The notes under the pieces were generated by a model, which saw only the letters and a program-made list of their open reading frames with translations, had not been told where the DNA came from and made no database searches. Of a DNA stretch of 64,000 nucleotides, positions 57,926-64,000 are shown in pieces. Both the position numbers and the translations under genes were made by a program. The stretch comes from Warburgia ugandensis (lineage: Eukaryota > Streptophyta > Magnoliopsida > Canellales > Canellaceae). Position 1 is the first letter of the stretch; each line of letters starts with the position of its first letter. The stretch is from NCBI GenBank assembly GCA_035236585.1, contig CP141135.1, positions 73,819,057 to 73,883,056 on the forward strand. The letters run 5' to 3'.

Positions 57926-60900
57926 TAGCCCTCAAGCACGGGCTTGCCAGTGTTAAATTCCAAATCCAACTTGGAAGTACCACGTAGATATCTCAATATC
58001 CATTTCACTGCATTCCAATGCTCTTTTCCTGGATTTGATAAAAAACAGCTCACTGTATCAACTGCATATTCAATGTCTGGTCTGATGCATGCCATGACAT
58101 ACATAAGACTGCCAACAGCTGAAGCATAAGGAATATCTTATATGTATTCCTTCTTAGCATCACTCATTGGAACTTGATTCTTACTAAGCTTAAAGTGAAT
58201 AGCAAAAGGTGTACTAACCACTTTAGCTTTATCCATGTAAAATCGCTGAAGTACCTTGTCTATGTACTTCTCCTAAGACAACCATAACCACTTATTCCTC
58301 TTGTCACGAACGATAAAAATCCCAAGAATTTGTCTTATAGGTCTCAAGTCTTTCATAGCAAAGACTTTATTCAACTCCTTCTTTAATTAACTGATCCTTG
58401 AAGAGCTGCTTCCAACACTAAGCATATCGTCGACATAGAGTAGCAAGATGACAAAATCATCCTCTGAAAATCTCTACACAAACACAATGATCTGACGCAG
58501 TCTTTCTATAACCTTGTTGGGTCATGAGCTGCTCGAACTTCTTGTGCTACTGTCTGGGAGCCTTTTCAAGCTATACAGACTCTTCTTCAGCTTGCAGACG
58601 TACTTCTCCTTACATTTAGCAACAAAACCTTCTGGCTGCTCCATATATATATATATATATATCCTCCTCTGAGTCACCATGGAGGAACGTTGTCTTCACA
58701 TCCATCTGTTCAACCTCCAGATCAAGGTTTGCGGCCAAACCCAATACAACTTAGATTGAAGACATTTTGACCATGAAGAAAATATCTTCTTGAAATCAAC
58801 ACCTTTCTTTGACAAAAGCCTTTCACCACAAGTCTAGCTTTGTATTGTGGTCGTGAAGTGTCACCCTCATACTTCACTCTATAAATCCTCTGATTCTTCA
58901 AAGCTTGTCTGCTCTTAGGCAATCTTACCAACTCAAAAGCGGGGTTGTCTTGCAAGGATTTCATCTCATTTGTCATATCTGCAATCCACTCTGCATTCTC
59001 TTCACTTTTCAACTGCCTCTATGTAGCTCTCAGGCTCTCCCCCATCAGTGAGGAGCATGTACTCATTTGGTGAATATTGAGTAGAGGGTTGATGATCTCT
59101 CGAACTCCGTCTCAATGAAACTGTTGGCTCCTCAATAGGAACCTCTTGCTGAACATCCTCAACCTCTGATGAAACATTCATGTCTTTAGTAGCTTCATGC
59201 TCACCTTCGGCCTAATCATCTTGAACATCAACTCGCTTCCCACCATGGTCATTGGCACCATCTACACTTGGTGTATGTGACATAGGAACTAGATCCAAAT
59301 CGGTTAAAGTATCAAAACTCCGAATTTCTAATCTTTCAAATTTGTCAATGTGTTCAATGGTTTGGTCTTCCATAAAGGCCACGTCATGGCTTTTAACCAG
59401 TTTTTTGGCAATAGGATCATATAGCCTGTAGCCAAACTCATCCTGCCCTAGCCGATGAAAATACATTGTTTGGTCTTGACTTCTCATCTTTGGATATATG
59501 TACAAACACCTTGCACCAAAATACCCGCAAGTGATCATAAGAGACATCTTTTCCACATTAAAGCCTGTCAGAAACATCTGCATTCAAGACAACAATTAAA
59601 GACAGGTTAATAACATAGGCTGCTATGTATAGCGCCTCATCCTCTTTGCTAAACCATTTAGCTGAGGAGTCTTCGAAGGAGTCTTTTGATGTCTAATCCA
59701 CTGTTGTTTACAGTAAGCATCAAATGGTCCCCAGTACTCGCTATCATTATCTGTGCGAATACATTTTAACTTCTTCCCTATTTGACGCTCAACAGAAGCT
59801 TGAAACTCTTTAAACTTGTCAAGCACCTGTTCCTTAGATTTTAAAACATAGACCCAGAGTTTTCTGAAATAATCTTCAATAAAGGTGATAAAATATAATG
59901 CACCACCAAGTGTAAGTACCTTCATAGGACCGCATACATATGAATGTACCAATTCAAGCAAGCCTGGCTTCTTAGAAGAAGGATGACTTTTGAAGGAAAC
60001 TCGTTGCTACTTCCCGGCAAGACAATGAGCACACTTGCTCAATTGTGCAGCTTTAAGCCCTAAAAGTAAATTCTTCTTGACTAGACAACTTAGTCTTTTC
60101 TCACTCATGTGACTGAGCCGCCTGTGCCACAACTCTAAAGAACCAGCAAACATCAACCGCGTTCACAGAGTTAATAAGAATTGAAGCTTGCATCACATAC
60201 CAACTAGATAATTTCTTCCCTTTAACAACCACAAGTGCTCCCTTAGAGAGCTTCCACTGGCCATTGCAAAAGGTACTACAGTACCCATCATCATCAAGCT
60301 TTTCAGCTAATATTAAGTTCAACCGGATATTTGGTACATTTCAAACTTCCTTGAGAATCAACCTCGTCCCATTGTTGGTATCCAATAGACGGATCTAATA
60401 CCAACAACCTTTGACAATCTGTCATTACCCATCTTCAACACTCTAAAGTCACCAGGAATGTATGAGGTGAAAAACTCCCTCTTAGAGGCAATGTGAAAAG
60501 AAGTATCACTGCCAACGACCCATCCAATCTCACTAGAGGTTAATTTGATCTCATTTTCATCACTGACCATAACAAGGCCTGAAGTGGTGGTGACCACACG
60601 ATCATTTCCATCATCATTTCTTCTCTCCTGCATAACATTCTTTGTCTTATTCTCAACTTTCCACTTGTAACATTGCTTTTTTAAGTGACATTTCTTCCCA
60701 CAATAATTGTACTCCTGATTCTAGTATTTGGACTTAGATTTACTCCTGCCCCTGTTATACTTCTCTTGACCTTTGATCTTGCTTCTCCTCCTATTTCTAA
60801 TATCAAAATCTCAGACTGTGATGTGATGACAACTTGAGCTTGTCTCCTTATTTCTTCATTTAAAACTTGTTTCTTGCAGATTCTCACATCACAGCGCCAC

Positions 60901-61957
60901 CTGGAGCAGAATTGGCTAAAGAAACACAAAAATTTTCCCATGAGTCAGGGAAAGTATTTAAAAGCCATAAACCTATGATATCATCGTCAAACCTGATGCC
61001 AACGTCAAATAATTGCTTAAAGCATCCAGTCAACTCGTTCAAGTGGTCAAAAATAAAACTCCCTTTCTTGTATCTCAGGTGCATCGCTTGATTCAATAAG
61101 AATACCTTATTATTCCAAGTTCTTGATGCGTACAAGGTTTCTAATTTGATCCATAGAGTTCTAGCATGTGTTCTATTTTGAATATTATTAAAATATTATC
61201 TTGTACCCACTATTGAATGAAACCACATACCTGTTCATGTTTAAAAGCCTACTCATATTGGGACTTATCATCCAATTTTTGAATAGCAAAGACAGGTAGA
61301 TGTAATTTCTTCACAAAAAGAATGTCTTTCATCTTTCCCTTCCACTAGTGATAGTTAGTACCATTTAAGCAAATTATTTTACTCATATTAGCCTCTATAA
61401 CTAAAGATAAAGTACTTACAACAATTTCAAGAGAGAATCTCGCAAATATGAAAATATCACTACGTCCAAAATGCTCTATTTAGTCAAAAACCAGTTTATC
61501 CCCCTAAAAAACTGATCAAAGATAAGCCTACTTCAGTCTGATCACTGTTACAACTCTATTACTGTTACACTCAAACTGTTGCAACTCTGCTGCTGTTGCA
61601 ACACATACTGTTTCAACTCTGCACTGTTGCACTCTGCCACTGTGCAATGCGCTCCTGTTTCCACTCATACTGTTACAACTCTACACTATTATAACTCATA
61701 CCTGTTGAAACTTATACTGTTATAAACCACCTTAGAGGCACTGCTACAACTCAGTACTGTAGTAGACACTGTAGCTATCATTGTAGTAGGCAATAATGAT
61801 GATGCTTTACTATAGCAGAATAATGTTGCCTTTCACTGTAGCAAGCTAATGATATTTTTACTATAGCAAAAACAGTTTTCTTTTCCCTCTCACTTGCTGG
61901 TGCTACAACTTCGTTTTCTGCCTCTGTTTTGTCGCAGAGTCTTGTTTTAATACCACT

Positions 61958-62341
61958 TATTAGAAATTTACAATCTCTGCCCAAGATCAAGCATACACAA
62001 AATATATAAATTTTACGTGATTCAACCAATATACCTAAGTTTACGGGAGGAGAACAAATTCACTTAAAAGGAAGAGTATTACAGGGTATTTATAAAATAA
62101 AAAATATAAGAAATTGTGTGATACATCGATCTTTAGTTCTTTCCTATTTAGAGAATTTTCAGAGCTTTATTTTCAACAAAAAACCCATTCAAAGTCTTCA
62201 AGCGGTGCCGTAATAGTTGTTAGCGCGGCCGATGGCAGCGGTGGCGATGGCCATCACGGTGAAATTCAACAACTACCTTTCTTGACGTTGACGGCCGCCA
62301 GAGTTAAAAGGTAGCAGCCGTCGAATAAGACTGGACAAACA
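61958..62341 (-). repeat. 5' LTR of the copia element
   Basis: Read on minus it begins TGTTTGTCCAGTC, the canonical TG start, and ends CTAATA where the other LTR ends CCAACA. It lies inside exon 3 of the uL18 pseudogene, next to the target duplication at 62342-62346. Confidence 0.92.
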
Positions 62342-63816
62342 ATTTCTTTATCTTTAGCTCCACAAAGCCTTCACAAGTTCTTCACCAACCCTTTGAGCAG
62401 CTTCCTGTGATCATCAAAAGAAAGGAGACCGTCTTTGAAATTATTGTTGATTTCTCGACAGAAAGTTGAGATCGCGAGCAAAGTGAAAGGAGTACACTTA
62501 CTGCAGTGGTGCAAGAAAGATTGCGCCGAATGGACTTCTGCAAAGTGCTTCCGTAAAATATTTTCTTCTTATCATCGACTAGCATAGCGTACAATTGCTC
62601 CTTCGAACAGAAAACAAAGTGCCTCGGCCTCTTAGATGAGCCATTAAACTTGACACAGAGATAACACGCCAGATTCTTTGGATCATAAACCAATAACGTA
62701 TTGACACAGAAGTTAAAGCTAGTAATTCATGGCTGTGTTAGGTCGGTACAACGAGTATACAAAAGGGCCGAAGACTTGTTGCTATCAAAATGAAGAAACC
62801 ATGATATTCAGTGATATTCCTGCTATCCATAAAACCAACACGACAATACTAAGAACAAGTTTTTTAGTTAATCGCAACATGTAAGTCGACTGATCTGCGA
62901 TCTGCAATATGTAATCTCTATGTGGAAAAGGAAAAGGAGTTCCTTAAGCTCGGTTTACACTCTGCTTGGACATGAGACTCTCTTTGGAATATATTTGCCG
63001 ACTAAGTTAAAACGCAATATAGTAGTAGACTTCAAACTTCAGAGAAGATTATATGTAATCCTATGAGGGAGATATTCTTACTCGGTCATTGGGTATTTCA
63101 CAGACTCCATATCGATTACGACGTTCAAGTGACTCATGCCAGACAATAACATGTTAAGAGGAATCTGACCTTTTGACATTAACATGAGAAATTGAGGTAA
63201 CAAGTAGAACTTCCTTGACATTCTTAGACTTTCTACAGGTTTCTACGCAAGGAAAATCATACCTTCCTTTGCAATCTTCGGTTTCTCACTTTCGTGCTCT
63301 CCGTCCTGGTAGTCGCTCTTGCTTGGACCACCAATGGCTTGGGAGAGATATCTGTAGGAGCATAAGGGAGAACACACCATAGGAACCGATTATCAGGTAA
63401 CCCAGTAATCGAATTTTGCAGAAAACAGGGAATGTCATGTTCAACTCTGCAATGGTGACTATGACACGTTCATACAGCAAATGCCTTAGCTAAGTAGGTG
63501 GGGCTTGCATACATCTTAGATCCGTCGTCGGAGGTTGCATATGGACCTTCAACACAGATTGTTTTCTCTTACAATGCTTGGACCAAAAAGAGTCCTTAGA
63601 ATTGAAGATCAAAATTGTTCTAATTGTGTCAAATAACAATGCCATTTTGTCCAAACAAGTGTAATTACAACACTATCAACAAAGATGTAAGAACTACCCG
63701 TAATTCCTCAAATCCATCTTCATTGCTGGGCCTATATTAATTTCATCCCAGTTTCGACCCACCTCGCCTTCTCTGTAGTTTCACCCAAGAATCGTCGGAG
63801 GGTCCAACAATTCCAC

Positions 63817-64000
63817 TCAGACATTGATCTTATCCATCTCCCTCCTCAAGGCATTTGCCCTCACCAGACTCCCAATTGTATTCACAGCAAGCTTAAGATC
63901 TTCCAATGGGTTCCCAGGCACCACCCGCTTGTACAAATAGCTATCGAATGTCATCTTCTGTACGTAATCATCGGCGCACATCTCCACGAACGCCTCCTTG
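63817..64000 (-). CDS. C-terminal exon of an unrecognised protein (partial)
   Basis: The minus strand is open from the window edge to TGA at 63817-63819, reading EAFVEMCADDYVQKMTFDSY, LYKRVVPGNPLEDLKLAVNT and ending RANALRREMDKINV. It ends in a natural way, with no frame breaks, and has amino-acid composition typical of a conserved soluble protein. The start and most of the gene lie beyond 64000. I do not recognise the family. The gap 63481-63816 is its 3'UTR side plus the upstream region of the uL18 pseudogene, with nothing else seen. Confidence 0.6.
   Translation of the reverse strand, partial: KEAFVEMCADDYVQKMTFDSYLYKRVVPGNPLEDLKLAVNTIGSLVRANALRREMDKINV

Larger units (their letters stand above)
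56867..62341 (-). mobile_element. Complete Ty1/copia element with LTRs and TSD
   Basis: A 5.5-kb minus-strand element bounded by LTRs of about 385 bp and by ATTTC at 56862-56866 and 62342-62346. Coding order on minus: gag (61135-60884: MHLRYKKGSFIFDHLNELTG, LLNTFPDSWENF), a zinc-knuckle region (about 60730-60670), protease (60633-60358), GAG_pre-integrase (60322-60101), integrase (59961-59212: IRTDNDSEYWGPFDAYCKQQ), reverse transcriptase (from 59012: RVKYEGDTSRPQYKARLVVK; region 58720-58100 decayed) and RNase H (58104-57525: YVMACIRPDIEYAVDTVSCF). This is the TNT1/copia order PR-INT-RT-RH. A primer site GTGGTATTAAAAC abuts the 5' LTR and a purine tract GAGGGGGAGATT abuts the 3' LTR. All frames carry stops. 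Confidence 0.93.
56774..63480 (-). pseudogene. uL18/L5e-type organellar ribosomal protein gene, split by copia
   Basis: The minus strand carries a gene of the ribosomal L18p/L5e family, a 5S-rRNA-binding large-subunit protein type, most like the organelle-targeted plant form At3g20230. Exon 1 (about 63480-63263) reads MTFPVFCKIRLLGYL in one frame, then ISPKPLVVQARATTRTESTK and VRNRRLQRK in another, ending at a GTATGA donor. Exon 2 (62648-62502) has FNGSSKRPRHFVFCSKEQLY, AMLVDDKKKIFYGSTLQKSI and a GTAAGT donor. Exon 3 starts at 62404 (EAAQRVGEELVKA), then a one-base deletion, and is cut at 62342 by the copia element. It resumes at 56866 with EISSYDCNGFA*GERVE and AISRHVLFPR, then TAG at 56776-56774. 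Insertion, frameshift, and a TGA likely from CGA make it non-functional; a working copy should exist elsewhere. Confidence 0.88.

Overview
The window looks like nuclear DNA of a flowering plant. It holds spliced genes with GT-AG introns, plant-specific families (PPR RNA-editing factors, an RKD/RWP-RK factor, a plastid NAD-malate dehydrogenase), Ty1/copia and RTE-type retroelements, a tRNA-derived SINE family resembling plant Au SINEs, and many CT/GA/TA/CA microsatellites. I cannot name the species from the sequence alone.

Layout. 0.7-2.0 kb: AVT1-type amino-acid transporter pseudogene 1. 2.5-6.6 kb: a SINE with target-site duplication, a 219-bp tandem duplication, and an RTE-clade LINE that stops next to the 3' end of an At2g36730-like PPR gene (6633-8168, minus). 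9.4-11.1 kb: AVT1 pseudogene 2, with an 83-bp LINE tail in its intron. 11.9-19.9 kb: an unrecognised minus-strand gene that I could assemble from uniform-phase exons (627 codons). 22.2-24.0 kb: an OTP85-like PPR-DYW gene. 25.2-26.7 kb: AVT1 pseudogene 3. 29.8-31.5 kb: an RKD gene (4 exons, 257 aa). 32.5-34.4 kb: AVT1 pseudogene 4 (minus). 34.5-38.8 kb: the 5' half of a copia element with a LINE inserted in it. 39.2-42.9 kb: plastid NAD-MDH (minus) with a 2.3-kb 5'UTR intron. 45.5-48.4 kb: the 3' part of a related copia element. 51.0-52.3 kb: an unknown gene whose 5' end is open in two frames. 54.9-55.1 kb: a possible small secreted peptide. 56.8-63.5 kb: an organellar uL18-type ribosomal protein gene whose last exon is split by a complete copia element (56867-62341). 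63.8-64.0 kb: the last exon of another minus-strand gene.

The intact genes serve organelle functions (two PPR proteins, plastid MDH) or transcription (RKD). They are not co-transcribed and share no pathway operon. The strongest structural observations are the copia-interrupted uL18 gene, with both halves of exon 3 and the 5-bp duplication visible; the four independently decayed AVT1 copies; the LINE nested in copia; and tandem repeats near the donor in two separate 5'UTR introns, one of which includes the splice-donor exon end itself. I found no CRISPR, operon or defence-like system; this is ordinary plant chromatin with informative decay.
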